Assembly: GCA_965655625.1 (NCBI GenBank)
Contig: CBFHHA010000002.1
Coordinates: 1-64,000 of the forward strand
Direction of reading: 5' to 3'
From: CAJJDF01 sp965655625
Lineage (GTDB): Bacteria; Bacteroidota; Bacteroidia; Flavobacteriales_D; CAJJDF01
DNA: 64,000 nt
In this document: positions 26,192 to 36,027 of the stretch, one piece after another
Position numbering within the stretch: position 1 is the first letter of the stretch
Layout of the letters: the number at the start of each line of letters is the position of its first letter
Translations under genes and position numbers: made by a program
Notes under the pieces: model-generated
The model's input: the letters and a program-made list of their open reading frames with translations, nothing else
Databases searched by the model: none
Told to the model about the DNA's origin: nothing

Positions 26192-27022
26192 ATGGAAAAA
26201 AATAATACTATATTTTCTGTTGAAAAATTTCTTCGCGAGTCCGTTGATTTTTTTATCCAAATTGCACGAAACTTAGTCTTGGGGGTTGGGAATTTCTGGA
26301 AAGTTGGCCTTGTTATTCTTCTTGCGATGTCGGTAATGTTTCTTTTCTCAGCAAGACAATCGAAAACTTATTACCGCTCTAAGGCAAGCTTTACCTATAA
26401 TTTTGTCCACAAAAAGGTGTACGGTGATTTGTTTTTTTACCTTCAAGAACTTACCTCCAACAAGCAATATGAAGACTTGGCTTTTGCTTTAGGAATTACC
26501 TCAGAGCAGTCACAACGAATACGTAAGATATCAGCAAAAAATATTGTCAACAGTCCTTTGCATCAAGATTTTACTTTTGAGAGAATTCCTTTTTATGTGT
26601 ATTTAGAGTGTGAAGATAAAGCTGATATTTTGGCAATTCAAAACGGACTTATCCGCTATGTTTTGGCAGATTCAGCCAATAATGTGGTGGCTCAAAAAGA
26701 AATAGAGAATTATAAAACAAGCTTGTTGTTTGTAAAAGAAGACCTGGCTCGAATTGATGTGCTTTTGACAACGATTGATTCCGTCAACTCAGTCGAGCTA
26801 CTTTATTTAGCGAAAGAAAGACAAAAAGAATTGATTTCCTTAAAGAGTAGGTTGAGTGATTTGAATTCAATAGCACTACTAAAAGCTTTTCAACCGATAG
26901 AGATAACAAAAATGGATCAGAACACGGCAAAACTCAAAGAATATGGATTGATTACTGGGTTTCTTGTTCTTTTTTCAAGTCTTTTTTTACAATGGTATAA
27001 AAACCCGACAGATGAGGTTTAA
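26192..27022 (+). CDS. Wzz/PCP-like two-TM protein at the head of the EPS cluster
   Basis: 276 residues with the topology of polysaccharide co-polymerases: a cytoplasmic N-terminus, TM1 (about 40-58), a ~190-residue extracytoplasmic region predicted mostly helical (residues 140-245), and TM2 (about 250-267) before a short basic tail. There is no Walker motif or tyrosine-rich tail, so no fused kinase domain. The proline-rich motif usual before TM2 is reduced to FQPIEI. As first gene of the cluster, a role in chain length or export is inferred from position and topology. It overlaps the flippase gene by 11 bases. Confidence 0.55.
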   Translation: MEKNNTIFSVEKFLRESVDFFIQIARNLVLGVGNFWKVGLVILLAMSVMFLFSARQSKTYYRSKASFTYNFVHKKVYGDLFFYLQELTSNKQYEDLAFALGITSEQSQRIRKISAKNIVNSPLHQDFTFERIPFYVYLECEDKADILAIQNGLIRYVLADSANNVVAQKEIENYKTSLLFVKEDLARIDVLLTTIDSVNSVELLYLAKERQKELISLKSRLSDLNSIALLKAFQPIEITKMDQNTAKLKEYGLITGFLVLFSSLFLQWYKNPTDEV

Positions 27023-28481
27023 TAAATTGCTTACATCGCGTAATTTACAAAATTCGATATGGAACGTTATTGAAGTTCTTTTGGGGCCAACTATTTTGTT
27101 TGTTTCTATTCCAGTTTTTCTCTCCCAATTAGGGGCCGAAGATTACGGTATTTGGATGTTGGTAAACTCTATCGTAATTGTGATGCAGGCGTTTAATTTA
27201 GGGTTGAATTTTTCTACTTACAAGCACGTGTCAATAGCCATTTCCAAAAAAGATAATCAGCAGATTTCGGATACGCTAAACACCAACCTTTCTTTCACCG
27301 TGGTTATCTTGTTAGTTAGTCTGGTTGTAGCTTCCTTCATTTGCTCGGGAGTATATTTAAACAATTGGTTTGTGGAGAATTCTCTCGTTAAGTCAAGACT
27401 GATAATCTCCATCTTGATAGGTATGATTCTCTTGTTTGGAAAGTTGACTGAACAAATATTGTACAACGTTTACCGCGCTTTTGAGGATTTCAAGTATGTA
27501 ACGATTTTATCAATTATTTTGAAAATAATCACGGTTTTGGGTAGTATTGTAATCGCCTATTTAACCCAAAATGTTGTCTATGTATTGGGTTTTAACGCTT
27601 GTATTATGCTGACAGGTATTTTTGCAAACTACAAACTACTTGCGAGATTCATTCCATTTTATAGATTTAGTTTTTCTCTTAATCGCAAACTGATAAAACA
27701 CGAGATAAGCTATTCCCTTTTTATTTGGTTTCAGAGCATTGCCATCATTATTGTATACCAAGGAGATCGCCTTCTTGTTTCTTATAAATTTGGATTGGTA
27801 GCATTGTCTTTCTATGCAATTGTGGCAACTTTATTCAATCACATTCACATGGCATTTGGGGCAATCACATCGTGGATTTTTCCGCAAGTAGCCAAAAATA
27901 AAGAAGACGAATCTCTCGTGTTTGATTTGTACTTACGTACCCGAAATGTTTCACTGGTGATTTCCTTCCTGATTCTCGCTTTGTTCTGCCTTTTTTCAAA
28001 ACCTTTTTTCACCCTATGGCTGGGTTCAGAAAACTATGCAGAAATAGAGCAATACGTCAAGTGGTTTTCAGTATTCGAGTTTTTTCTTATTTTTTCGAGT
28101 ATTCCGAACTTATTTTTGAACGCTTCTGGTCACGAGCGATTTGGCCTAAAAATGGTTTTGATATTTACCTCTTTTAATTTTGTAGGAATTTTGATCGGTT
28201 TGTTCGTGTTTAATTCCTTAATCGCTATGGTAATTGGTCTTGCCGTTTCCATTGTCCCAGGAATGTATTGGTTACATTATTCAGTTTCCAAACGATTTGA
28301 TAAATCTAAACCAAGCCCTTTTTCCATTGCAGCTCTTTTCCTTCCTTCAATCTTTGGTAGTGGAATCGCAATTTTTGATGATTGGCTGGTAAAATCTGTC
28401 TGTTTCATCTTATGTTTGGCTAGCATTTTTTTCGTTTATTTTAACATGCAGCGGACAAGTTTTAAAATATTGACAGAATGA
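27012..28481 (+). CDS. polysaccharide flippase (Wzx/MOP superfamily)
   Basis: 489 residues from ATG 27012 (MRFNKLLTSRNLQNS). A longer reading from 26964 would lie inside the previous gene and lacks context support. There are about twelve to fourteen hydrophobic segments, with the Wzx-like opening NSIWNVIEVLLGPTILFVSIPVFLSQLGAEDYGIWML near the N-terminus. The family moves lipid-linked repeat units from the cytoplasmic to the periplasmic face. It ends in an ATGA overlap with the polymerase-like gene, implying coupled translation. Confidence 0.88.
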   Translation: MRFNKLLTSRNLQNSIWNVIEVLLGPTILFVSIPVFLSQLGAEDYGIWMLVNSIVIVMQAFNLGLNFSTYKHVSIAISKKDNQQISDTLNTNLSFTVVILLVSLVVASFICSGVYLNNWFVENSLVKSRLIISILIGMILLFGKLTEQILYNVYRAFEDFKYVTILSIILKIITVLGSIVIAYLTQNVVYVLGFNACIMLTGIFANYKLLARFIPFYRFSFSLNRKLIKHEISYSLFIWFQSIAIIIVYQGDRLLVSYKFGLVALSFYAIVATLFNHIHMAFGAITSWIFPQVAKNKEDESLVFDLYLRTRNVSLVISFLILALFCLFSKPFFTLWLGSENYAEIEQYVKWFSVFEFFLIFSSIPNLFLNASGHERFGLKMVLIFTSFNFVGILIGLFVFNSLIAMVIGLAVSIVPGMYWLHYSVSKRFDKSKPSPFSIAALFLPSIFGSGIAIFDDWLVKSVCFILCLASIFFVYFNMQRTSFKILTE

Positions 28482-29686
28482 AAAAGATAATCGATTCATC
28501 TTTGGGGGTTGTGTTGCTCATATTTTTTTTTAATCGATGTGGTTTGCCTTATGGATTAGAGTTTTCTGTGATTTTAGCCCCACTATTTATCATTTATTTA
28601 CAACAGAGCAAATTGGTGTTGAAGCTTTTTTTACCTTTTTATTTCTTTATTATGTATTCCGTAATTCATTTGTTACAGGGTGTAATAGTCAAAGATTTTA
28701 TCGTTTCAACTTTTGTTCTTTTTACCCTACTCATTTTTACAGTTACCTTTTATACTTATTACAAGAAATCAGTTGCCATACCTGACATCATTAAAAGAAT
28801 TGCTCAAGTAAACTTTGTACTTACTTTACTTGCCTTGGTATCTTTGTTTTCTGGCATTCAGATTACGTACTTTTGGTATCTTGAACCCTTTACTCCTGGA
28901 TATGAGGTCTTACCAAGACTCAAAATTTTTGAATTAGAAGCATCGCATTACTCCTTCGCGATATTGCCAATTTTCTATTATTATTTCTGGACAATATTGA
29001 AAACTTGGGAATGGAAGAACTTTTTGTATTTACTGTCCATAATACTTAGCCTATTACTCTCTTTTTCTTTGGGTGTATTGGCGGTAATTGTCATTTCATT
29101 GATTGTTGTTTTTGTGGCATATTTCTGGAGATTCATACAATTTCCACCGACTAGAATAAAACTGATTGGGCTGTGTTTGGTTGCTGTCTCTGCTGTTCTT
29201 GTATTGTTTCTTTTTTTTCCAGAAAACCCGTTAAGTTTTAGACTTCAAAACTTATTAGCTGGAAATGACACATCGGGTAGGGGAAGGACCTACGAAGCAT
29301 TTGAGATTGGTTGGCAAGTTCTTTCCCAGCACAATCCACTATTTGGTATTGGCTTAGGTCAATTCAAGATTATTGGAAGAGAGACGTTAATTTACTACTA
29401 TAAATTTGCCAATATGCCCGAAGTTGCTAGGCTGCCAAATGCTATGGCAGAAACCCTCGTGGTATACGGAATTGTCGGCTTTAGCTTGAAACTGCTACTT
29501 CAAATTGGATTGTTTGTCAAAATGAAAGTTTATCAGAATGTGTTTCAACTCAGCCTGTTCCTAAGTCTTTTTGTTTATCAATTTACGGGAAGTTATGTAT
29601 TCAATGAAATGGAATATGTGTTTTGGATAATGGCATTTTTTCCAAAGCTTCAAAATTTTCAATCACTCAATTATTTTAAGCGATGA
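28478..29686 (+). CDS. O-antigen polymerase-like membrane protein (Wzy-type)
   Basis: 402 residues with about ten membrane segments. A periplasmic-loop segment near residues 258-300 reads GNDTSGRGRTYEAFEIGWQVLSQHNPLFGIGLGQFKIIG, the usual Wzy_C-type R-G-R-x-x and FGxGxGxF pattern. It starts by ATGA overlap with the flippase and ends by ATGA overlap with the next glycosyltransferase. It probably polymerises the repeat unit, although the fused protein at 31825 carries a second polymerase/ligase-like module. Confidence 0.75.
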   Translation: MKKIIDSSLGVVLLIFFFNRCGLPYGLEFSVILAPLFIIYLQQSKLVLKLFLPFYFFIMYSVIHLLQGVIVKDFIVSTFVLFTLLIFTVTFYTYYKKSVAIPDIIKRIAQVNFVLTLLALVSLFSGIQITYFWYLEPFTPGYEVLPRLKIFELEASHYSFAILPIFYYYFWTILKTWEWKNFLYLLSIILSLLLSFSLGVLAVIVISLIVVFVAYFWRFIQFPPTRIKLIGLCLVAVSAVLVLFLFFPENPLSFRLQNLLAGNDTSGRGRTYEAFEIGWQVLSQHNPLFGIGLGQFKIIGRETLIYYYKFANMPEVARLPNAMAETLVVYGIVGFSLKLLLQIGLFVKMKVYQNVFQLSLFLSLFVYQFTGSYVFNEMEYVFWIMAFFPKLQNFQSLNYFKR

Positions 29687-30765
29687 GAGTATTATTTATC
29701 AGTAGATCGACTATTTTTTCGGTGCCAGGTGGCGATACTGTGCAAATGACCGAAACCGCAAAAGAACTTCGTGAAATGGGAGTGATGGTCGATATTTTTG
29801 ATCCACAAAAAGAACCTGTTTACCAAGATTATGAACTTCTTCATTTTTTTAATCTAACACGACCAGCTGACATCTTGTGTCACACATCAAAATGTAATGT
29901 GCCCTTTGTTGTTTCCACAATTTTCGTTGAGTATGATTTTTACAAAAACATGAGTCCGTTGTCTAAAATAGGAATAGCCACTAGAATTTTTGGTTTAGAT
30001 GGGATTGAGTATTTAAAAACAGTTGCCAAACACCTTTTGAGAAAAGAAAAGCTTTCCTATCTCCCTTATTTGTGGAAGGGTCAAAGAAAATCAATCAAGA
30101 CAGTATTAAAGAAAACTGTGGCAATTCTTCCCAATTCCCGGAGCGAATCAGAAAGAGTAAGACGCTGCTATGGAGTCATCTGCAAAGAATTTATAGTTCC
30201 AAATGGCATTGATACACGTATTTCTCTTACTCATCGAGAAATGAATCGAATAGAAAATCAGTTGATTTGTGTAGGTCAAATAGAGCCCAGAAAAAATCAA
30301 TTGAATTTAATATCTGCAGTAAACGAATTGGATGTTACACTGCTTATCATAGGTGATTCGGCACCCAATCATAAAGCCTACTTGGAGGAGTGTAAGCAAG
30401 TTGCTTCTCACAAAGTAAAGTTCATCCCAAGAGTTGATCAAACACAATTAGTGCCCTATTACTTAAGTTCGGCAATTCATATTTTACCAAGTTGGTTTGA
30501 AACCACAGGACTTTCATCCTTGGAAGCGGCTTATTTAGGTTGTAAAATTATTGTGTCACCAAATGGCGATACGCGAGATTACTTTAGTGATTTTGCAAAC
30601 TATTGCGCTCCACAATCCGTCAATTCGATAAAAGAAGCAATAAAGGAAGCACTTCGGAATGAAAATTCTGGCGAACTAAAACAGCATATAGAAGATAATT
30701 TTACTTGGAAAAAGGCAGCTGAGAATACAAAAATGTGCTATCAATCAATACAATCAAAAATATGA
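29683..30765 (+). CDS. GT4-type glycosyltransferase
   Basis: 360 residues, cytosolic and GT-B fold. The N-terminal domain begins MRVLFISRSTIFSVPGGDTVQMTETAKELREMGVMVDIF. The C-terminal domain has FIVPNGIDT, LICVGQIEPRKNQLNLISAV (nucleotide-sugar domain start), HILPSWFETTGLSSLEAAYLGCKIIVSP, with the GT4 ExxGLSxLEA pattern. The donor sugar cannot be read from the sequence. Translation is coupled to both neighbours by 4-base overlaps. Confidence 0.87.
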   Translation: MRVLFISRSTIFSVPGGDTVQMTETAKELREMGVMVDIFDPQKEPVYQDYELLHFFNLTRPADILCHTSKCNVPFVVSTIFVEYDFYKNMSPLSKIGIATRIFGLDGIEYLKTVAKHLLRKEKLSYLPYLWKGQRKSIKTVLKKTVAILPNSRSESERVRRCYGVICKEFIVPNGIDTRISLTHREMNRIENQLICVGQIEPRKNQLNLISAVNELDVTLLIIGDSAPNHKAYLEECKQVASHKVKFIPRVDQTQLVPYYLSSAIHILPSWFETTGLSSLEAAYLGCKIIVSPNGDTRDYFSDFANYCAPQSVNSIKEAIKEALRNENSGELKQHIEDNFTWKKAAENTKMCYQSIQSKI

Positions 30766-31832
30766 GGGTAGGAATTATAGGAACAAGAGGTATTCCTAAT
30801 AAATACGGAGGCTTCGAACAGTTTACGATGCACTTTGCAAAGTACTTAGCCGAAGAGGGAATTGAAGTAGTAGTTTATAATTCTTCCAATCACCCGTACA
30901 AAGAAAATAGATGGAATGGAGTTGAAATTGTGCATTGTTGGGATCCAGAAAAATTAATAGGTAGCGCGGGTCAGTTTTTCTATGATTTGGGTGCCATCCT
31001 TAATGCCAGAAAGCAAAAGTTTGATGTTTTGTTTCAATTAGGTTATACGAGTAGTTCTATTTGGGGATTTTTATTTCCAAAGAAAACGAAAATTATCACC
31101 AACATGGATGGACAAGAGTGGAAGAGAGCTAAATATAATAAATGGGTAAAGAGATTTTTGAAAAAAGCAGAGTGCTGGGCGATAAAACAAAGTGATGTTC
31201 TGATTGCTGACTCTAGAGGGATTCAAGAATACTTGAAAAATGAATATTCAGCAAGCTCTCATTTCATTGCTTATGGAGCAAATGTGGTTCACAAGTTTGA
31301 TAAAACTATACTTGACAAATACAATTTGTTGCCCAATTCATATAATTTGTTGATTGCCCGCATGGAGCCAGAAAATAATATCGAAACAATAATTAAAGGA
31401 CATAGAAATAACTCAGCTGATAAGCTTATTGTTATTGGAAATCTCGACACAACCTTTGGTAAATACTTGGCAAGTAACTATTCAAGTTCAGTAACTTTCG
31501 TAGGCGAAAATTACAATTTTCACGAATTAAATTCGCTTCGTTATTTTTCGAAACTTTATTTTCATGGACACTCCGTGGGAGGTACAAATCCTTCTTTGCT
31601 TGAGGCAATGGCATGCGGTTGCTCAATAGTTGCCCACGACAATCCTTTTAATCGCGATGTGTTGGATCAGAACGCACTCTATTTTTCATCCGAGAAAGAA
31701 ATTCACGATATTTTGAATTCGAAAAAGACACCAATTAAAAACTCAGCAGAAAATAATAAAAAGAAACTTCAAGAAGTCTATAGTTTTGAAATCATTCATC
31801 GATCACTTAAAGCAGTAATGGACAATGAATAA
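30762..31832 (+). CDS. DUF1972/GT4-type glycosyltransferase
   Basis: 356 residues from ATG 30762, which overlaps the previous stop as ATGA; the longer TTG-like reading from 30735 is unlikely. The N-terminus MRVGIIGTRGIPNKYGGFEQFTMHFAKYLAEEGIEVVVYN is the DUF1972 signature of rhamnosyltransferase-like enzymes. The C-terminal half has LLIARMEPENNIETIIKG and HGHSVGGTNPSLLEAMACGCSIVAHDNPFNRDVL, typical of GT4. It likely adds one sugar of the repeat unit. The donor is unknown. It overlaps the next gene by 8 bases. Confidence 0.88.
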   Translation: MRVGIIGTRGIPNKYGGFEQFTMHFAKYLAEEGIEVVVYNSSNHPYKENRWNGVEIVHCWDPEKLIGSAGQFFYDLGAILNARKQKFDVLFQLGYTSSSIWGFLFPKKTKIITNMDGQEWKRAKYNKWVKRFLKKAECWAIKQSDVLIADSRGIQEYLKNEYSASSHFIAYGANVVHKFDKTILDKYNLLPNSYNLLIARMEPENNIETIIKGHRNNSADKLIVIGNLDTTFGKYLASNYSSSVTFVGENYNFHELNSLRYFSKLYFHGHSVGGTNPSLLEAMACGCSIVAHDNPFNRDVLDQNALYFSSEKEIHDILNSKKTPIKNSAENNKKKLQEVYSFEIIHRSLKAVMDNE

Positions 31833-33633
31833 GACACAAAAAAAATTGGAACTTATAAGCACCGCATTGTCCTTTTTGGTGGTTTTCACCTTGGCTTTTC
31901 CCTCTGAGTTTAATGCGCTTGCGATTTATTTGTTGTGTGGTTTTTCACTGTTTCATTGTATCAAAAGAAGAGTCTTTCTATGGAAAAACAGATTTGTATT
32001 TTTGTCCGTTTCCTTTTTCTTACTTCACGTAATTCACCTGTTTTTTGACGAAAACTTGGGAAGAACAAGTTTTGAAATAGAGAAAAAATTGGGCTTTTTG
32101 GTTCTGCCTTTGTTTTGGTACAATTTACCCATATCTCAACCCAAAAAAGTGATAGAGCGCGCTCTTGATTGGTATGCCAAGGGAATGTCCTTTTTCGGAC
32201 TATTTTTACTTGGTTATGCCCTTATTTTTTCCAATTATTTGGAGCAAACAACCTCCTTTTTCTACCATCAATTTGTTCAGGTTTTTGATGGCAACGCAAT
32301 TTACTACTCCCTCCTTTTTACATTGTCTTTGATTATTTTCATCGAAAAGAACAGAAAATCGCCTTCAGCAATCACTTTACTTCAAATAGGTTTTACCTCT
32401 TTGATAATAATTTTACTCTCATCAAAAATCTATTTGATTCTGTTAGTTGGATTAATTCTGTACTTTCTCTCCACCATTCCAAAAAAAAGATTGGCTCTTG
32501 GTTTTGTGGTTGTAGTATCGGCAACGGGATTTATTCTAAATCAAACGTCAATCACTTCTCGATTTCAAGATATAAATTTCAAATCTTTTTTTTCTGTAAA
32601 GCAGGAAGTGCATACGAGCACCTATTTTGATGGGTTTACTTTGAGAAAAGAGTTGTGGAATATAAGCTTAAATCTGGTAGAGAAGGAGACGAAAACTTTC
32701 TTGATGGGTGTGGGCCCAGGAGATGCACAAGATGAGATTGATAAAAGCCTGAAAGAGAATAACTTTTACACGGGCACCGAAGCTATAAACAAGACAGGAT
32801 ATCTCGGTTATAATTCGCACAATCAATACATCCAAACTCTCTTAGAAACTGGTTTCTTTGGTCTGATTCTGTTGATTTTAATGATTTATTATAGCTTGAT
32901 GGTAGGATGGAAGTCCAACAATAGAATTCTCTTAATTTTTTCTTTGGTGACTCTAGTTTCGTACTTTACTGAAAGTTACTTGAATAGACAGATTGGGATC
33001 ATCTCTTTTGTAGGATTTAATTCCATGATGCTTTGTTTACAGCCCGATCAATTTGTTTATACCAAAATCGTAAAAAGAGGAGTTGACCTTGTTTTTTCTT
33101 TTCTAGTTATCGTGTTCATTCTCTCATGGCTGTTGCCAATTCTTGGCTTTTTCATTTATTTAGATACCCATTCCTTTCCCCTTTTTGTTCAAGACCGGGT
33201 TGGGGAAAAGGGTAAGATTTTTAGATGTTTCAAGCTGAGAACAATGGTCGATAATAGGGAAGCAAATCGGGTCCCGGCCAAAGAACGTGACAAGAGAATA
33301 ACGAAATTTGGAAGAATTTTGAGGAAATATGCAGTTGATGAATTACCTCAGTTTATCAATGTGTTTTTAGGAGAAATGAGTATAGTAGGCCCCAGACCTT
33401 TGATGGTAAGTGAAGAACAAGAATGGAACGAAAAGAAGGAAGGGTTTTCAAAAAGATTAATTGTAAAACCCGGTGTTACAGGTTTAGCTCAAGCAAATGG
33501 TTACAAGGGTATCATCAATCATCCTGCTGATTTATCCATTCGTTTTCGATTAGATAAACTCTATATTCAAAAACAGAGTTTATGGGTAGATTTCAAAATA
33601 ATTGTACGAACTATTTTCTATATATTTACGTGA
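31825..33633 (+). CDS. fusion protein: O-antigen ligase/polymerase-like domain + undecaprenyl-phosphate sugar transferase
   Basis: 602 residues in one uninterrupted frame. Residues ~1-395 form a polytopic O-antigen ligase/Wzy-like part with the periplasmic loop ending GYNSHNQYIQTLLETGFFGLI (His about 332). Residues ~416-602 are a complete bacterial sugar transferase (PHPT/WbaP-PglC type): KRGVDLVFSFLVIVFILSW membrane hairpin, PLFVQDRVGEKGKIFRCFKLRTM, LRKYAVDELPQFINVFLGEMSIVGPRPLM (about 505-530), PGVTGLAQANGY. The second half should start the lipid-linked unit; the first should polymerise or ligate it. These are usually separate genes. It lies mid-cluster between glycosyltransferase and nucleotidyltransferase genes. 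Confidence 0.88.
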   Translation: MNKTQKKLELISTALSFLVVFTLAFPSEFNALAIYLLCGFSLFHCIKRRVFLWKNRFVFLSVSFFLLHVIHLFFDENLGRTSFEIEKKLGFLVLPLFWYNLPISQPKKVIERALDWYAKGMSFFGLFLLGYALIFSNYLEQTTSFFYHQFVQVFDGNAIYYSLLFTLSLIIFIEKNRKSPSAITLLQIGFTSLIIILLSSKIYLILLVGLILYFLSTIPKKRLALGFVVVVSATGFILNQTSITSRFQDINFKSFFSVKQEVHTSTYFDGFTLRKELWNISLNLVEKETKTFLMGVGPGDAQDEIDKSLKENNFYTGTEAINKTGYLGYNSHNQYIQTLLETGFFGLILLILMIYYSLMVGWKSNNRILLIFSLVTLVSYFTESYLNRQIGIISFVGFNSMMLCLQPDQFVYTKIVKRGVDLVFSFLVIVFILSWLLPILGFFIYLDTHSFPLFVQDRVGEKGKIFRCFKLRTMVDNREANRVPAKERDKRITKFGRILRKYAVDELPQFINVFLGEMSIVGPRPLMVSEEQEWNEKKEGFSKRLIVKPGVTGLAQANGYKGIINHPADLSIRFRLDKLYIQKQSLWVDFKIIVRTIFYIFT

Positions 33634-33634
33634 T

Positions 33635-34528
33635 TTGATACAATCTTCCGATATACAAACTGAAATCACCAAAGCCCTCGGGTATTTTGATTTTTTTAAA
33701 TTTCCTTTGACGATCGAAGAGATTCAAAATTTTTTGGAAATAAAAGTAGAGTTTAATCGATTGAAAAAGGAACTAGCTGAGATGACAAGTAACGGAATCA
33801 TATTTTGTTTTAAAAATTGTTTTCTTCTTCACAATCTGCCAGAAATGGTAGAAAGGAAGTTACAAGGAATCGAGTATGCGCAAAAACGAATGAAAAGAGC
33901 TCATTTGATCGCTTCATTTATAATGGGGTTTCCCTTCGTGCGAATGGTGGCTATCTCTGGTTCGTTATCCAAGAATTATGCCGATAAAACTACGGATATA
34001 GACTTCTTCGTAATTACGACAGAAAACCAACTTTGGACAGCAAGAACGATACTTCATCTACTGAAAAAACTGACGTTTCTTTTTCGGCTTCAACATAGTT
34101 TCTGTATGAATTATTTCCTTTCAGAAAATCATTTGAAAATAGAAGAGAAAAATTATTTTACAGCTGTAGAATTAGCTACTTTAATTCCGAAAAGAGGAGT
34201 GAATTATCATCAAGAATTAATTTCTCAAAATGATTGGATTCATTCTTTTTTACCAAATTTCTGTTCCCAAAGCCAGTCTCAAGATATCCAACGTCCCAAA
34301 CTAGTAAAAAGAGCCCTTGAATATGTTTTGAGCTCAAAAAAGCTGAATAATTTGCTAATGAATGTTACTGATCGAAGATGGCGAAATAAATGGCAAAAAA
34401 AAGGGTATGATCACAAGGAGTATGAGTTAGCATTCAAAACCCAGCTCTATGTTTCCAAGAATCATCCGGGAAATTATCAAAAGAAAATTTTGGATCACCG
34501 AAAAAATAATACAAACCAAACAAACTAA
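33635..34528 (+). CDS. pol-beta-type nucleotidyltransferase with N-terminal winged-helix-like region
   Basis: About 297 residues from TTG 33635, one base after the preceding stop; a TTG at 33602 would give 308 residues. There is no ATG near either. Residues ~5-80 (EITKALGYFDFFKFPLTIEEIQNFLEI...) look like a winged helix. Then VRMVAISGSLSKNYADKTTDIDFFVITTE carries the GS-x9-DxD motif of the nucleotidyltransferase superfamily. The C-terminal part is helical and basic, ending in YQKKILDHRKNN. The substrate is unknown. It resembles stand-alone MNT-type domains, but here it is part of a polysaccharide cluster. Confidence 0.7.
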   Translation: MIQSSDIQTEITKALGYFDFFKFPLTIEEIQNFLEIKVEFNRLKKELAEMTSNGIIFCFKNCFLLHNLPEMVERKLQGIEYAQKRMKRAHLIASFIMGFPFVRMVAISGSLSKNYADKTTDIDFFVITTENQLWTARTILHLLKKLTFLFRLQHSFCMNYFLSENHLKIEEKNYFTAVELATLIPKRGVNYHQELISQNDWIHSFLPNFCSQSQSQDIQRPKLVKRALEYVLSSKKLNNLLMNVTDRRWRNKWQKKGYDHKEYELAFKTQLYVSKNHPGNYQKKILDHRKNNTNQTN

Positions 34529-34557
34529 AACTACCAAGCACATTCACTATTAAACTT

Positions 34558-36027
34558 ATGATTGACGTATTATTTAGCCATAGTTATTATTATCAAATGG
34601 ACTCCAAGCAATGGGATACAGGTATGCCTTATCCACCTTTGGGAACAATTTATGCCGCTGGGTTTTTAAGAGAAAATAACCTAAAGGTTAATTTGTTTGA
34701 TGTAGGGTTAAGGAATAATCCCAAAGAAATTATGCCTGTTCTGAAAGAGTCGAAACCTACTTTTTTGGTTCTTTACGATGATGGGTTTAATTACCTGACA
34801 AAAATGTGCTTAACTAATATGAGGGAAGCAGCATTTGAAATGATTCAAATGGCCAAATCCGAAGGCTGTAAAGTTATTGTTTCCAGTTCCGACTCCACCG
34901 ACCATTTTGCTCAATATTTAGATAAAGGAGCCGATGTAGTGTTGCTCGGGGAAGGTGAAATTTCTTTGCTAGAAACAATTAATAAGATGATAGCCAATGG
35001 CTCATTGGAGGAAGTAAAAGGAATTGCTTTTGCACTAAAAGGAGAAATAAAGAATAATGGAAGAAGGTCAGTAATTAGGGAATTGGATACTTTGCCACAA
35101 CCGGCTTGGGATTTAATTGATGTTGAAGCATATAAGCAGGCTTGGACAAGTAGACTTCCTTTCGCCTTAAATATCGCCACAACTAGAGGGTGTCCATACA
35201 AATGTAACTGGTGTGCAAAGCCAATTTATGGAAATCGGTATAATTCTAGATCTCCGGAGAGAGTTGTTCAAGAAATAAAGTACTTAGTAGAGACTTATGG
35301 AGTCAGCAACTTTTGGATGTGTGATGATATTTTTGGATTGAAACCAAATTGGGTGCAAGAATTTGACCTTTTACTTAAAAAGGAATCAATCAAAATAGGG
35401 TTTAAAATTCAAAGTCGTGCAGATTTATTACTCAAAGAAAATTCTATTGACGCTCTGGTGAGCTCTGGGTTAAAAGAGGTTTGGTTAGGAGCGGAAAGTG
35501 GCTCTCAATCCATTTTGGATGCAATGGATAAAGGCACAACGATTGAACAAATTGAAGAGTCAACCCGTCTCCTTCAGAGAAAAGGAGTAAGAGTGGCTTT
35601 CTTTATTCAATACGGTTATCTAGGTGAAACAAAAACAGATATAAACAAGACAATCGATTTAATAAAACGAGCCAAACCTGATGATATAGGAATTTCAGTT
35701 TCTTATCCGTTGCCAGGCACAAAGTTTTATGAAACGGTAAAAACCCAACTAACCGGTAAAAAAAATTGGACTGATTCAAATGATTTGGCTATGATGTTTT
35801 CAGGGACTTTCAATCAAGAGTTTTACAAAAAGCTTCACAGCTATACTCACAAGATTTTTCAAAGGACAAAAGGAATTCAAGCAGTGAAAAAGGTCTTTAA
35901 AAATCCATTGAAGGCGGATAGAGTTCAGTTAAAATTAATAGCCAAATTGCCTTACTATTTGATTTTGGGAATGAAAGAAGAAAAGGAATTGGCTAAAATG
36001 GAGAACAGCAATGAAAACAAATTCTGA
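34558..36027 (+). CDS. B12-binding-domain-type radical SAM protein
   Basis: 489 residues. The N-terminal ~150 residues form a Rossmann-like B12-binding-type domain (GTIYAAGFLRENNLKVNLFDVG; VVLLGEGEISLLETI), but no DxHxxG cobalamin motif is seen. The radical SAM core follows, with NIATTRGCPYKCNWCAKPIYG: Cys212, Cys216 and Cys219 ligate the 4Fe-4S cluster. WLGAESGSQSILDAMDKGT is the usual post-cluster motif. The family includes methyltransferases and cyclases acting on unactivated carbons; the substrate here is unknown, but location suggests a sugar or lipid modification (inference). It overlaps the next gene by 17 bases. Confidence 0.9.
   Translation: MIDVLFSHSYYYQMDSKQWDTGMPYPPLGTIYAAGFLRENNLKVNLFDVGLRNNPKEIMPVLKESKPTFLVLYDDGFNYLTKMCLTNMREAAFEMIQMAKSEGCKVIVSSSDSTDHFAQYLDKGADVVLLGEGEISLLETINKMIANGSLEEVKGIAFALKGEIKNNGRRSVIRELDTLPQPAWDLIDVEAYKQAWTSRLPFALNIATTRGCPYKCNWCAKPIYGNRYNSRSPERVVQEIKYLVETYGVSNFWMCDDIFGLKPNWVQEFDLLLKKESIKIGFKIQSRADLLLKENSIDALVSSGLKEVWLGAESGSQSILDAMDKGTTIEQIEESTRLLQRKGVRVAFFIQYGYLGETKTDINKTIDLIKRAKPDDIGISVSYPLPGTKFYETVKTQLTGKKNWTDSNDLAMMFSGTFNQEFYKKLHSYTHKIFQRTKGIQAVKKVFKNPLKADRVQLKLIAKLPYYLILGMKEEKELAKMENSNENKF

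Noticed and set aside
26964..27011. 16-codon N-terminal extension of the flippase
   Set aside because: It lies inside the preceding gene. The ATG at 27012 gives a normal Wzx N-terminus and a short overlap.
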